From Lacinutrix sp. C3R15 (GTDB lineage Bacteria; Bacteroidota; Bacteroidia; Flavobacteriales; Flavobacteriaceae): 64,000 nucleotides of DNA. The notes below the pieces were generated by a model. That model was not told the origin of the DNA, made no database searches, and saw only the letters and a program-made list of their open reading frames with translations. The stretch spans positions 186,001 through 250,000 of the forward strand of contig NZ_JAHKPZ010000012.1 in assembly GCF_018860825.1 (NCBI RefSeq), given 5' to 3'. Of the stretch, positions 1-10,114 are shown piece by piece (the first letter of the stretch is position 1; the number at the start of each line of letters is the position of its first letter). A program made the position numbers and the translations under genes.

Positions 1-774
1 GATTTAAAAGAAGAAAAAGCATTTAACGGAAGCTTAGGTTTTACCTATAAAAAAGGAGGTTTCACAGCTACAATTGATGGATACTTAATTAATGTAGATG
101 ACAGAATTATTTTAACAGATAATTTTACAGACCAAGCAATACTAGGTCCATTAGGCGTAGATGCTGCACAATTTTTTGCTAATGGTGTAGATACACAAAC
201 TACTGGTCTGGATATTGTATTAAGTTATAATATGTCTGTTGGAAATGATAGCAATATAAATGTAGGCCTTATAGGAAACCTTAATAAATTAAAAATTAAA
301 AATATTAATACTCCTGACTTTGAAGGTGGTAGCATGACAGATGAAGAAGCAGAACTAAGGTTTTTTGGTCCTTTTTCTCAAGCCTATTTAAAGGCTGCTG
401 CTCCAGATTATAAATTCGGACTTAATCTTGGTTATTCCACTTCTAAATTTAATGCCTTAGTAAGTTTAACGCAATTTAGTGAAGTAGTTTTACAAGATTT
501 TCAATGGGTAGATTCTCCTCCTGTAACTTTTGCAGAAGCAGATGCTTTAGAACTTGTAGCAACAGATACCTATAAAGCAAAAACTATTGTAGATTTAAGT
601 TTAGGCTATACCATTACTAAAGGTTTAAATATAACCGTTGGTGCAAATAATCTATTTAACACCTATCCTACTTCACAGTTTGATGGTTGGACAGATCAAG
701 GAGGTCTAGCAGACTCTGTACAAATGGGATCAGATGGTAGATATATCTTTACTCGATTAGGCTTTAGTTTCTAA
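1..774 (+). CDS. TonB-dependent receptor, C-terminal part (truncated by window edge)
   Basis: The reading frame is open from base 1 to the TAA at 772-774, so this is the last 257 residues of a larger protein whose start lies outside the window. The sequence alternates hydrophobic and polar residues like an outer-membrane beta-barrel. It contains a typical receptor stretch (DGYLINVDDRIILTDNF) and NLFNTYP near the end, and it finishes on an aromatic residue (GFSF), as barrel proteins recognised by the BAM complex do. TonB-dependent receptors import large or scarce substrates such as chelated metals, glycans or vitamins across the outer membrane. The substrate cannot be judged because the plug is missing. 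A strong terminator follows at once. Confidence 0.8.
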   Translation, partial: DLKEEKAFNGSLGFTYKKGGFTATIDGYLINVDDRIILTDNFTDQAILGPLGVDAAQFFANGVDTQTTGLDIVLSYNMSVGNDSNINVGLIGNLNKLKIKNINTPDFEGGSMTDEEAELRFFGPFSQAYLKAAAPDYKFGLNLGYSTSKFNALVSLTQFSEVVLQDFQWVDSPPVTFAEADALELVATDTYKAKTIVDLSLGYTITKGLNITVGANNLFNTYPTSQFDGWTDQGGLADSVQMGSDGRYIFTRLGFSF

Positions 775-797
775 ACAAGAAAAATATAAAAACAAAA

Positions 798-825
798 AAA
801 ACCGAGACATTGCTCGGTTTTTTTT
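798..825. terminator. Rho-independent terminator, shared by convergent genes
   Basis: The stem AAAACCGAG / CTCGGTTTT closes a 6-base loop and is followed by a run of T on the plus strand; a run of A precedes it, so it can also act on the minus strand. It lies between the receptor stop and the convergent ferredoxin stop. Confidence 0.85.
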
Positions 826-842
826 GTAATACTCTTTAAAAT

Positions 843-2318
<1,476 letters not shown>

Positions 2319-2390
2319 TGAATAAATTATCATTTTAATAACACAATTCCATTCAAAAATTAGCACCTTTGTATCTAGTTTAAAAATAAA

Positions 2391-2410
2391 ATTTCCGATT
2401 TCACGGAAAT
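2391..2410. promoter_or_regulatory. Hairpin in the serC leader
   Basis: The inverted repeat ATTTCCG / CGGAAAT with a 6-base spacer lies 17 bases before the serC ATG. No T-run follows directly, so it is not a standard terminator. It could be an operator or an mRNA hairpin affecting serC translation; the function is unknown. Confidence 0.35.
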
Positions 2411-2427
2411 GAAAAATAAAATTTTCA

Positions 2428-3492
2428 ATGAAAATACATAATTTTAGTGCAGGACCATCAATTCTTACTCAAGAAGTATTATTAAAAGCATCAGAAGCTG
2501 TTTTAGACTATAATAATGATGGATTATCCTTATTAGAAATATCACACAGAAGCAAAGCTTTTGTAGATATTATGGAAAAAGCAAGATCTTTAGCTTTAGA
2601 ACTTCTAGGATTAGAAGGCAAAGGATATAAAGCTTTATTTTTACAAGGTGGAGCAAGTACACAATTTTTAATGGTTGCATTAAACCTTTTAGAAAAAAAA
2701 GCTGCCTATTTAAATACTGGTACTTGGAGTGATAAAGCAATAAAAGAAGCTAAAATGCATGATGACATTATAGAAGTAGCTTCTTCAAAAGATGCGGGAT
2801 ATAGCTATATTCCAAAAGGATATGAAATACCTAGTGATTATGATTATTTTCACTGCACATCAAACAATACCATTTTTGGTACACAAATGAAAGCTTTTCC
2901 AGATTCTCCTATTCCTGTTGCTTGCGATATGAGTAGTGATATCTTTTCAAGATCTTTAGATTTTACCAAGTTTGATTTAATTTATGCTGGAGCACAAAAA
3001 AATATGGGACCAGCAGGAACAACTTTAGTAGTTGTTAAAGAAGATGTTTTAGGAAAAGTTTCTCGTAAAATACCTTCTATGATGGACTATAAAGTACACA
3101 TAAGCAAAGGTAGTATGTTTAATACTCCTCCTGTATTTCCTATTTATACTTCTATGCTAACTTTAGAATGGTTAAAAAATCTTGGTGGTATTAAAGCTAT
3201 TGAAGAAATTAACGAAATGAAAGCTCGTGTAATGTATTCTGAAATAGATTTAAATCCATTATTTAAAGGATACGCTAATAAAGAAGACCGTTCTAACATG
3301 AATGCAACCTTTACTCTTGTTAATGAAGATTTAAAAGAAACTTTTGAAACCATGCTTAAAGAAGCTGGTATTAGCGGTTTAAATGGTCATAGAAGTGTTG
3401 GTGGTTATAGAGCATCTATGTACAACGCATTACCTTTAGATAGCGTAAAAGCACTTGTAGAAGTAATGAGTGAATTAGAAACAAAAGCATAA
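2428..3492 (+). CDS. serC: Phosphoserine aminotransferase
   Basis: SerC is a cytosolic PLP enzyme that converts 3-phosphohydroxypyruvate and glutamate to phosphoserine and 2-oxoglutarate, the second step of serine synthesis; it can also act in pyridoxal phosphate synthesis. The protein has 354 residues, the usual length. It begins with the family hallmark NFSAGPSIL, has the substrate-binding ISHRSKAF near residue 40, and the PLP-binding lysine is Lys191 in GAQKNMGPAG. The C-terminal GHRSVGGYRASMYNA is also characteristic. It is followed by a serA-like gene 118 bp downstream, so two of the three serine enzymes are together; no serB is seen nearby. Confidence 0.97.
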   Translation: MKIHNFSAGPSILTQEVLLKASEAVLDYNNDGLSLLEISHRSKAFVDIMEKARSLALELLGLEGKGYKALFLQGGASTQFLMVALNLLEKKAAYLNTGTWSDKAIKEAKMHDDIIEVASSKDAGYSYIPKGYEIPSDYDYFHCTSNNTIFGTQMKAFPDSPIPVACDMSSDIFSRSLDFTKFDLIYAGAQKNMGPAGTTLVVVKEDVLGKVSRKIPSMMDYKVHISKGSMFNTPPVFPIYTSMLTLEWLKNLGGIKAIEEINEMKARVMYSEIDLNPLFKGYANKEDRSNMNATFTLVNEDLKETFETMLKEAGISGLNGHRSVGGYRASMYNALPLDSVKALVEVMSELETKA

Positions 3493-3610
3493 AAACTACT
3501 GTAAACAATGCTTTTTTAATGTTTACACAAAAAAATAAAACTTATTTTTAAGTTGAACTATTATCTTTTTAACCCATTTAATATTCAACTTATAACTTAA
3601 TACAAAAAAA

Positions 3611-4567
3611 ATGAAAGTATTAGCAAATGACGGAATTTCTCAAAGCGGAATAAAAGCTCTTGAAGAAGCAGGTTTTGAAGTTTCAACTACAACCGTAGCA
3701 CAAGAACAACTAATCAACTACATTAACACAAATGAAATTAGCACACTATTAGTTAGAAGTGCTACAACAGTTCGCCAAGATTTAATAGATGCTTGCCCTA
3801 GCTTAAAAATTATTGGTCGTGGTGGTGTTGGTATGGATAATATTGACGTTGAGTATGCAAGAAATAAAGGATTACACGTAATAAATACTCCTGCTGCATC
3901 TTCGCAATCTGTTGCAGAATTAGTATTTGCACATTTATATGGTGGCGTTCGTTTTTTACATGACTCTAACAGAAATATGCCACTAGATGGTGATTCAAAA
4001 TTTAAAGCACTAAAGAAAAACTATGCTGGAGGTGTTGAATTACGTGGTAAAACTATTGGTATTATTGGTTTTGGTCGTATTGGTCGTGAAGTAGCTAAAA
4101 TAGCTTTAGGTGTAGGTATGAAAGTTATTGCTGCCGATATGTTTATTGAAAATGCTGACGTTAGTGTAGATTTCTTTGATGGTCAATCTGTTAAATTTAA
4201 TATTGTTACACAACCTTTAGAAGAAGTATTAAAAAATGCAGATTTTATATCTTTACATGTGCCAGCACAAAAAGATTATGTTATTGGTAAAGCCCAGTTT
4301 GATCTAATGAAAGATGGTGTTGCTATTGTTAATGCTGCAAGAGGTGGAGTAATTGATGAAGTTGCTTTAATTGCTGCTTTAGAGTCTGGTAAAGTTGCCT
4401 TTGCAGGTCTAGATACTTTTGAAAATGAACCTACTCCTGCTATTCCTGTTTTAATGAACGGAAGAGTTTCTTTAACACCACATATTGGTGCTGCAACTAA
4501 CGAAGCACAAGATAGAATAGGAACAGAATTAGCTGAACAAATTAAAAGTATACTTTTAAACAGCTAA
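3611..4567 (+). CDS. serA: D-3-phosphoglycerate dehydrogenase-type D-2-hydroxyacid dehydrogenase
   Basis: A cytosolic NAD-dependent 2-hydroxyacid dehydrogenase, probably 3-phosphoglycerate dehydrogenase, the first step of serine synthesis. The 318 residues include the Rossmann motif GIIGFGRIGREVAK and the catalytic set Arg (NAARGGVIDE), Glu (FENEP) and His (LTPHIGAAT). It is the short form: the C-terminal ACT regulatory domain of E. coli SerA is absent, so serine feedback through ACT is not expected. Its position directly after serC supports the phosphoglycerate assignment over other substrates. Two hairpins follow the stop codon. Confidence 0.88.
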   Translation: MKVLANDGISQSGIKALEEAGFEVSTTTVAQEQLINYINTNEISTLLVRSATTVRQDLIDACPSLKIIGRGGVGMDNIDVEYARNKGLHVINTPAASSQSVAELVFAHLYGGVRFLHDSNRNMPLDGDSKFKALKKNYAGGVELRGKTIGIIGFGRIGREVAKIALGVGMKVIAADMFIENADVSVDFFDGQSVKFNIVTQPLEEVLKNADFISLHVPAQKDYVIGKAQFDLMKDGVAIVNAARGGVIDEVALIAALESGKVAFAGLDTFENEPTPAIPVLMNGRVSLTPHIGAATNEAQDRIGTELAEQIKSILLNS

Positions 4568-4608
4568 AAACACACTTTTATCGGTGTTTTTTAAAATATT
4601 TTAAAAAG

Positions 4609-4640
4609 AAAGTCTTAACTAAAACGTTAAGACTTTTTTT
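4609..4640 (+). terminator. Rho-independent terminator after the serine genes
   Basis: A perfect 11-bp stem AAAGTCTTAAC / GTTAAGACTTT with a 6-base loop ends in a run of seven T. A second, weaker hairpin (AACAC / GTGTT) overlaps the end of the serA-like gene just upstream. Confidence 0.9.
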
Positions 4641-4688
4641 ATTTAAATTAGTAGTATAAATATTAAATCAATTTAAATACAATATAAG

Positions 4689-5324
4689 ATGTCAGGAATT
4701 TTAGACTTATTAAACAGTGACCTAGGTAAAACAATTATTAGTGGTGTATCAGGTTCAACAGGAACAGAGCAAAGCAAAACAAGTAGCGTATTAACAATGG
4801 CATTACCTGTTTTAATGAAAGCAATGGAGCGTAATGCTTCTACTCCAGAAGGTGCTCAAGGATTGATGGGAGCTTTAAGCGGTAAACATGATGGTAGTAT
4901 TTTAGATAACCTAGGTGGTTTATTTAATGGTGGTGTTAATGAAGAAGTTACAAATGATGGTGATAAAATTTTAGGACACGTACTTGGAAATAAAAAACAA
5001 GGTGTTGAAAAAATAATAGGTGAAAAATCTGGCTTAGATGCTTCTTCTGTTGCTAACATTCTTAAAGTAGCTGCACCAATTTTAATGGGTGTTATTGGTA
5101 AACAAGCAAATCAAAACAATGTTAGTTCAACTAATGATATTAGTGGTTTACTTGGTGGGTTACTTGGTGGAAGTGGTGCTCAAGAAGAACAAAATTTCCT
5201 TGAAAAAATATTAGATGCAGATGGAGATGGTAGCGTAATTGATGATGTTGCAGGAATGGTTCTTGGTAACGCTAGCAAAAAAGAAGGACTTGGTGGTTTA
5301 CTAGGTGGTCTTTTTGGTAAATAA
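4689..5324 (+). CDS. DUF937 domain protein with a calcium-loop-like motif
   Basis: A 211-residue protein of the DUF937/YidB-like type, without a signal peptide or membrane helix. The first 130 residues hold the DUF937 pattern (ILDLLNSDLGKTII at the start; VANILKVAAPILMGVIGKQA later). Then come Gly/Leu-rich stretches (GLLGGLLGG, GLGGLLGGLFGK) and, between them, DADGDGSVIDD near residue 178, which has the Asp-x-Asp-x-Asp-Gly spacing of an EF-hand or dockerin loop. The function is unknown. It is bounded by terminators on both sides and is therefore probably transcribed alone. Confidence 0.75.
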   Translation: MSGILDLLNSDLGKTIISGVSGSTGTEQSKTSSVLTMALPVLMKAMERNASTPEGAQGLMGALSGKHDGSILDNLGGLFNGGVNEEVTNDGDKILGHVLGNKKQGVEKIIGEKSGLDASSVANILKVAAPILMGVIGKQANQNNVSSTNDISGLLGGLLGGSGAQEEQNFLEKILDADGDGSVIDDVAGMVLGNASKKEGLGGLLGGLFGK

Positions 5325-5350
5325 ACACATATTTACATATATTTTAACTT

Positions 5351-5379
5351 AAAAGCCAAACTTTTGTTTGGCTTTTTTT
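5351..5379 (+). terminator. Rho-independent terminator after DUF937 gene
   Basis: A perfect 11-bp stem AAAAGCCAAAC / GTTTGGCTTTT around a TTTT loop runs straight into seven T. It separates the DUF937 gene from the DUF6146 lipoprotein gene. Confidence 0.92.
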
Positions 5380-5405
5380 GTATTTTTAAATAGATTACTT
5401 TAAAA

Positions 5406-5837
5406 ATGAAATCCTTTTTATACATATTATTTGTTTGTACCTTTTTAGTTGCGTGTAATACAACTAGAAATAAAAACCTTGTAGAAAAAACAAATACAAC
5501 TATAGATAATGATACCATAAAGATTAGTAATGAAGCCTTAGAGTATGAAGTTATCATTATTGAACCTGGCTTTAATACTTGGTTAGCTACTACAGCAAAA
5601 CAAGAAGGGTATTATTCACAAAGCTATTTAGAAAACAGAAATATACAATTTGTAAACGCATGGAATACCAGAGTACTTAATCCAAGCTTGTATGATCCTA
5701 ATCTTTATGAAATGCAAATTAATTACCAATATGGCATTGATTATGGCTATGATGTTAATTATAAAATCTACAACTACTTTATATACTTTCAATTAAAATA
5801 CAAACAACAATTAACAGATTTTATTCCTAGAAATTAA
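5406..5837 (+). CDS. DUF6146 family lipoprotein
   Basis: A 143-residue protein with a lipoprotein signal peptide: hydrophobic residues 4-16, then the lipobox LVAC with Cys17 as the lipidated residue. The mature part has a charged, variable linker and then a conserved-looking, Tyr-rich domain (EVIIIEPGFNTWLAT; VNAWNTRVLNP; INYQYGIDYGYDVNYKIY) that I recognise as the DUF6146 family of Bacteroidota. No enzymatic motif is visible. It is followed closely by the DUF6787 gene, a pairing common in flavobacteria, although a promoter-like element lies between the two. Confidence 0.75.
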   Translation: MKSFLYILFVCTFLVACNTTRNKNLVEKTNTTIDNDTIKISNEALEYEVIIIEPGFNTWLATTAKQEGYYSQSYLENRNIQFVNAWNTRVLNPSLYDPNLYEMQINYQYGIDYGYDVNYKIYNYFIYFQLKYKQQLTDFIPRN

Positions 5838-5848
5838 ACTCTGTTCTG

Positions 5849-5856
5849 TATTTTTG
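5849..5856 (+). promoter_or_regulatory. Promoter -7 element before the DUF6787 gene
   Basis: TATTTTTG matches TAnnTTTG. It sits immediately before a potential ATG at 5858, which would place that ATG at or upstream of the transcript start; this argues for the next in-frame ATG at 5873 as the true start. I find no clear TTG at the -33 position. Confidence 0.45.
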
Positions 5857-5872
5857 CATGGAAATAAAATGC

Positions 5873-6367
5873 ATGGAAAAATTTAAACAACGTTGGGAAA
5901 TTCAAAAAAATTGGCAATTACTATTTCCTTTTCTTGGTGTATTAGTAACCTTTTATTCTTCTTATAAACTTTTTAATAGATTTGCAGAAGAATTTCATTT
6001 TGGTTTTAAAATAGTTTTAACTTTCATTTTAACTTATTTATTTATTCGCTTATTTTTATTCCTTTTTAAAAAATTAGAGAATAAATGGAAAGTAACCTAT
6101 AAATGGGAAATGATTGCTATTTTCATGGTATTTGCAATAACAGGTTCTTCTTCCTTATTTGTTGGAAGACCTTTAATGAAATGGATAGGAATTACTAAAG
6201 AAAACTTAAACATTACTATTTATTGGATTCTTTATATTATTATTGGCCTTATTTTTTATCAAATACTATTAGTAACATATGGTTGGCTTTTTGGGCAACA
6301 TAAATTCTTTTGGGAATTTGAAAAGAAAATGCTAAAACGATTTGGTTTAGGTAGGTTTTTACAATAA
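5873..6367 (+). CDS. DUF6787 family membrane protein
   Basis: An integral membrane protein of about 164 residues when started at the ATG at 5873 (MEKFKQRWEIQ). The earlier ATG at 5858 directly abuts a promoter -7 element and is less likely. Four hydrophobic segments are visible: roughly LLFPFLGVLVTFY, IVLTFILTYLFIRLFLFLF, MIAIFMVFAITGSSSLF and a last one of about 25 residues (ITIYWILYIIIGLIFYQILL). The opening WEIQKNWQL and the Phe/Trp-rich tail match the DUF6787 family as I know it. The function is unknown. The stop codon is directly followed by the ATG of the next gene. Confidence 0.72.
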   Translation: MEKFKQRWEIQKNWQLLFPFLGVLVTFYSSYKLFNRFAEEFHFGFKIVLTFILTYLFIRLFLFLFKKLENKWKVTYKWEMIAIFMVFAITGSSSLFVGRPLMKWIGITKENLNITIYWILYIIIGLIFYQILLVTYGWLFGQHKFFWEFEKKMLKRFGLGRFLQ

Positions 6368-6703
6368 ATGAAAAATATTCAAGAACATAGCGTCTTTAAA
6401 TTACTATCTATAATATTGATAGCAGCTTTACTTACACCAAGTTTGGTTAAAGTAGGACATGTTTTTGAAAACCATAAACACGATGTTTGTACCGATAATT
6501 TAAGCCAAACCCATTTACACGCTTTAGATTTAGATTGCGAGTTTTACAAGTTTAAACTAAATACAAAATATTATACCGTTTTAAATAATTTTAGAATAGA
6601 CGTAGAAGAAAACTATTCTAAAATTAATAATACATTTTATTACTTTTTTAATAATCATCAGCAATTTTCTTTTTCGCTTCGTGGTCCTCCTTCTTTAGTT
6701 TAA
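6368..6703 (+). CDS. Small His/Cys-containing protein of a metal-receptor operon
   Basis: A 111-residue protein beginning directly after the preceding stop. It has one N-terminal hydrophobic segment (residues 11-28) that could be a signal peptide or anchor. After it comes a cluster of possible metal ligands: HVFENHKHDVC, then THLHALDLDCEFYKF. The C-terminus is Phe-rich and ends in LRGPPSLV, an ending I associate with small proteins encoded just upstream of outer-membrane metal receptors in flavobacteria. The TonB receptor follows 33 bp downstream. Binding or sensing of a transition metal, possibly zinc, is an inference from composition and position only. Confidence 0.6.
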   Translation: MKNIQEHSVFKLLSIILIAALLTPSLVKVGHVFENHKHDVCTDNLSQTHLHALDLDCEFYKFKLNTKYYTVLNNFRIDVEENYSKINNTFYYFFNNHQQFSFSLRGPPSLV

Positions 6704-6736
6704 AATAAGTAATTATTTAAACTAAAATTCTTTACA

Positions 6737-9136
6737 ATGAAATATTATGTAATGATGCTGTGTTTTTTGTTTTTTAACATTACACAAAGTCAAAATTGTA
6801 ATTCTTCTTTTTATGGAGAAATACATGATTTTCACGATGGTACACCTATAATTAATGCTACCATTTTTATTGAAAATCTTAACCAATACACAACCTCAGA
6901 TATTGATGGTAAATTTTCTGTACCTAACCTTTGCGATGGTCAAATTACTATTGTTGTTTCCCATTTAGCATGTGAAACCAAGAGATTAGACATACAGGTT
7001 AAAGGAGAAACTTTTCTTATCATTAATTTAGAGCACCATATAGAAGAACTTAATGAAGTAGAAGTTACAGGAAGCATAAATCCTAAATTAACCAAAACCT
7101 CTCAAGAAACCCTTTTAAAAACAGAAACTATTGAGCGCTATAGTTCTCTTAATCTTGGAGATGCTTTAAAACAAGTTAGTGGTGTATCTTCTATTAATAC
7201 AGGAAGTACTATAGTAAAACCTGTTATTAATGGATTACATAGTAGTAGAATTATTGTAATGACAAATGGTGTTAGACTACAAGACCAAGATTGGGGAATT
7301 GAACACGCTCCAAATATCGACTTAAATACAGCTGGAAGCATTACGGTTTTAAAAGGAGCCAATGCTTTAGCTTATGGAGGAGATGCCATTGGTGGTGTAA
7401 TTGTAATGGAACCATCAAAAATTAAATTAAAGGATTCGCTTTACGGAAAAACAATTATTAGTGGTCATACCAATGGTAGAGGCTATAGTTTTAATACTTC
7501 ATTAACCAAAACCTATCAAAAAGGTTGGTATGTAGGTGCACAAGCTTCTATGAAACGTTTTGGTGATTTTGAAGCTCCAGATTATAGTTTAACCAATACA
7601 GGATTAAACGCTAAAGGATTCTCTATTAATGGAGGTTATAAAACATTTGAACAAGGTTTTAATGTTAATTATAGTTTTCTAGATAACGAAACAGCAATTT
7701 TAAAATCTGCGCACATTGGAAACATTGAAGATTTAGTCAATGCTATAAATAGTCCAGAACCTTTAGTTATTGAGGATTTTAGTTATGATATTAACGCTCC
7801 TAAACAAGAAGTGACACATCAAATTTTAAAAGCCTCTTTTTACAAACGTTTTAAAAATTTTGGACGATTAGAAGTACAGTATGACTTTCAAAACAACCAA
7901 CGTTATGAATATGACATTCGCGTAGGTGATGATGAGAACAAACCATCTATAGATTTAACCTTAAAAACACACACTTTAAAAACAAATCTAAAATTAGATG
8001 CTAACAGTAATTTCACCTATAACTTAGGTATTAATGCTGGTTATCAAAACAATTTTGCAAATCCGAGTACAGGTGTTAGACGTTTAATTCCTGATTATGA
8101 TAAGTATGATTTTGGTGCTTTTATTATTTCTAATTACAGAATAAATAATGACGTGCATTTAGACTTTGGTATTCGTTATGATTATAATCAAATTGATGCT
8201 AAAAAGTACTACCTAACCAGCCGCTGGGAAGAACGTGGCTATGATGTAGATTTTAATGATATTGTTATTGAAGATTTAGGTACGCAATTACTAACAAATC
8301 CTAATTTTGAATACCATAATATATCTGCTTCAGCAGGAGTTTCTTATAAAATAAACGATACCAATAGTTTTATTTTTAATTATGGTTTGTCTAATAGAGC
8401 ACCAAATCCTTCCGAATTATTTAGTGACGGTTTACACCATTCGGCAGCAAGAATTGAATTAGGAGACTTACGCATGGAACAAGAAACTTCTAATAGAGTT
8501 TCTGGATCTTACAATTATAAAAACAAGGCACTTTCTTTAAATCTTGAAGCATTTTATAATCACATTAGTGACTATATTTTTATAGAACCAACTGGAGTAG
8601 AATATACCAATCGTGGTGCTTTTCCGGTTTGGAGTTATAATCAAACCAATGCTGCTTTATACGGATTGGACCTAACTGCTAACTATAATTTTAACACGCA
8701 GTGGTTTTTTAAGAACAAATCTTCTTATATAAAAGGAAACGATTTAAGTCAAAACGAAGATTTAATTGACATTCCATCTATAAAGACGGTGAATATTCTT
8801 GGGTATTCTAATGAAAAATGGTTGCATTTTAATACCGAATTACAAAGCGAGTTGGTGTTTAGACAAAACGATTATCCAAACAATAATTTTGAAGTCTATA
8901 TTCCTACAATAGAAGAAACGGTTGAAGTAGATATTAGTACTACTCCTCCAACCTATCACTTATTACACTTACAAAGTAATATTACACTAGATGTATCTAA
9001 AAAAACAGATGTAAACATAGGTCTTAATATTACTAATATTTTTAATACTAATTACAGAGAAAACCTGAATAGATTACGATATTTTGCTGATGATCTAGGA
9101 AGAAATATCATGTTACAATTAAAATTAAATTATTAA
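6737..9136 (+). CDS. TonB-dependent receptor, probable metal uptake
   Basis: A complete 799-residue outer-membrane receptor. The signal peptide covers residues 1-18. Residues about 25-105 form a carboxypeptidase-regulatory-like domain (GEIHDFHDGTPIINATIF; SDIDGKFSVPNL). The plug spans about 115-225, with the typical LGDALKQVSGVSS, the segment QDQDWGIEHAPNID, and VLKGANALAYGGDAIGG. The rest is a 22-strand-type barrel ending LQLKLNY. The tryptophan/histidine plug segment resembles zinc- or copper-type receptors (ZnuD-like) rather than SusC glycan receptors, and no SusD partner is present. A small His/Cys protein lies upstream and a surface lipoprotein downstream, both in the same orientation and closely spaced, so the three probably form one uptake operon. 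Confidence 0.88.
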   Translation: MKYYVMMLCFLFFNITQSQNCNSSFYGEIHDFHDGTPIINATIFIENLNQYTTSDIDGKFSVPNLCDGQITIVVSHLACETKRLDIQVKGETFLIINLEHHIEELNEVEVTGSINPKLTKTSQETLLKTETIERYSSLNLGDALKQVSGVSSINTGSTIVKPVINGLHSSRIIVMTNGVRLQDQDWGIEHAPNIDLNTAGSITVLKGANALAYGGDAIGGVIVMEPSKIKLKDSLYGKTIISGHTNGRGYSFNTSLTKTYQKGWYVGAQASMKRFGDFEAPDYSLTNTGLNAKGFSINGGYKTFEQGFNVNYSFLDNETAILKSAHIGNIEDLVNAINSPEPLVIEDFSYDINAPKQEVTHQILKASFYKRFKNFGRLEVQYDFQNNQRYEYDIRVGDDENKPSIDLTLKTHTLKTNLKLDANSNFTYNLGINAGYQNNFANPSTGVRRLIPDYDKYDFGAFIISNYRINNDVHLDFGIRYDYNQIDAKKYYLTSRWEERGYDVDFNDIVIEDLGTQLLTNPNFEYHNISASAGVSYKINDTNSFIFNYGLSNRAPNPSELFSDGLHHSAARIELGDLRMEQETSNRVSGSYNYKNKALSLNLEAFYNHISDYIFIEPTGVEYTNRGAFPVWSYNQTNAALYGLDLTANYNFNTQWFFKNKSSYIKGNDLSQNEDLIDIPSIKTVNILGYSNEKWLHFNTELQSELVFRQNDYPNNNFEVYIPTIEETVEVDISTTPPTYHLLHLQSNITLDVSKKTDVNIGLNITNIFNTNYRENLNRLRYFADDLGRNIMLQLKLNY

Positions 9137-9157
9137 CAAATTAAAAAAACACAAAAA

Positions 9158-9727
9158 ATGAAAACATTAAAAAATACATTATTTTTATTATTAGCAACAG
9201 TAGTATTCTCAGCATGTTCCAGTGATGATGATAATCCAGCTCCTGTAAATGAAGAAGAAGTTATTACTACTTTAACCGCATCTTTAACTCCTGTTGGTGG
9301 CGGAACAACAATTACCTTACAATCGCAAGATTTAGATGGTGATGGTCCTGATGCTCCTGTTATTACAGTTTCTTCTCCTTTAGCTATTAACACTACTTAT
9401 AATGCAAGTTTAGAGCTATTAAATGAAACAGAATCTCCTGCAGAATCTATTAATGAAGAAATTGAAGAAGAAGATGATGAGCACCAATTTTTCTATCAAG
9501 CATCTAATGACATAGCTACTTTTACTTATCTTGATTTTGATGCTGATGGTAACCCAGTTGGATTAGAGTTTACGGTAACTACAGCGGCAACTGCTGGTTC
9601 TGGAAACATTACTATTACATTACGTCATGAGCCTAGTAAAGATGCTTCTGGAGTAAGTGATGGTGATATTACTAATGCTGGTGGAGAAACAGATATTCAA
9701 GCAGTATTTCCTGTTACTTTACAATAG
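9158..9727 (+). CDS. Surface lipoprotein partner of the TonB receptor
   Basis: A 189-residue lipoprotein. The signal peptide ends in the lipobox FSAC, and the mature end Cys-Ser-Ser-Asp-Asp-Asp fits the acidic export signal that sends Bacteroidota lipoproteins to the cell surface. The body is beta-rich and acidic, with an Asp-rich loop DLDGDGPDAP, a very acidic stretch INEEIEEEDDEHQF in mid-protein and a conserved-looking tail (ITLRHEPSKDASGV; ITNAGGETDIQ). From memory, similar proteins are sometimes labelled as having a type 1 periplasmic-binding fold, which I cannot confirm. It starts 21 bp after the receptor, so it probably captures or hands over the same ligand, perhaps a metal ion. Confidence 0.72.
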   Translation: MKTLKNTLFLLLATVVFSACSSDDDNPAPVNEEEVITTLTASLTPVGGGTTITLQSQDLDGDGPDAPVITVSSPLAINTTYNASLELLNETESPAESINEEIEEEDDEHQFFYQASNDIATFTYLDFDADGNPVGLEFTVTTAATAGSGNITITLRHEPSKDASGVSDGDITNAGGETDIQAVFPVTLQ

Positions 9728-9745
9728 GTTTTATTTCTTTAAAGT

Positions 9746-9782
9746 AAAAAATCCTTTCCATTTATTTGGAAAGGATTTTTTG
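9746..9782. terminator. Bidirectional terminator
   Basis: The stem ATCCTTTCCA / TGGAAAGGAT with a 6-base loop is flanked by A-run and T-run, so it can end both the lipoprotein operon and the convergent small membrane protein gene. Confidence 0.9.
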
Positions 9783-9811
9783 TTTTTATAATAATTATTT
9801 TCCACTAGTTT

Positions 9812-10099
9812 CTATTCTGCATCTACATCAATAATAGTGTCATCTGTTTTAGTCTTTTTAAAAACATAAGTATATAACCACATAATAGTAAAAGTTGGTA
9901 TAAAGTCTAAACCAGGAATTGCTTCTTCAATAAAAGTAATGATACCTGCTATTTTTCCCATTTCTCCCTTATACATTCTTGTCATGATGTAACCAGAAAG
10001 TGGTGCCCAAACTAAATCTATAAAAGGAATTAAGCCTATAGCATCTAACAGGATACTTAACGCTAATAATTTGTATTTGTTTTTCATTTGTAAATTCAT
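9812..10099 (-). CDS. Small membrane protein of unknown function
   Basis: A protein of about 95 residues (MNLQMKNKYKLLAL...), or 91 if the ATG at 10087 is used. The frame is open up to 10141, but that upstream part is the folE terminator hairpin, so a start there is rejected. The sequence has a hydrophobic first third (LLALSILLDAIGLIPFIDLVWAPLSGY), an amphipathic middle with conserved-looking GEMGKIAGIITFIEEAIPG, and a second helix DFIPTFTIMWLYTYVF followed by Lys/Asp. I recognise this as a common flavobacterial conserved hypothetical and know no function for it. Confidence 0.65.
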   Translation of the reverse strand: MNLQMKNKYKLLALSILLDAIGLIPFIDLVWAPLSGYIMTRMYKGEMGKIAGIITFIEEAIPGLDFIPTFTIMWLYTYVFKKTKTDDTIIDVDAE

Positions 10100-10114
10100 A
10101 GTAATATAGTAAAC

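Noticed and set aside
5858-5872. Earlier ATG for the DUF6787 gene
   Set aside because: It abuts the -7 element TATTTTTG, so it would be at or before the transcript start; the ATG at 5873 gives the normal family N-terminus.
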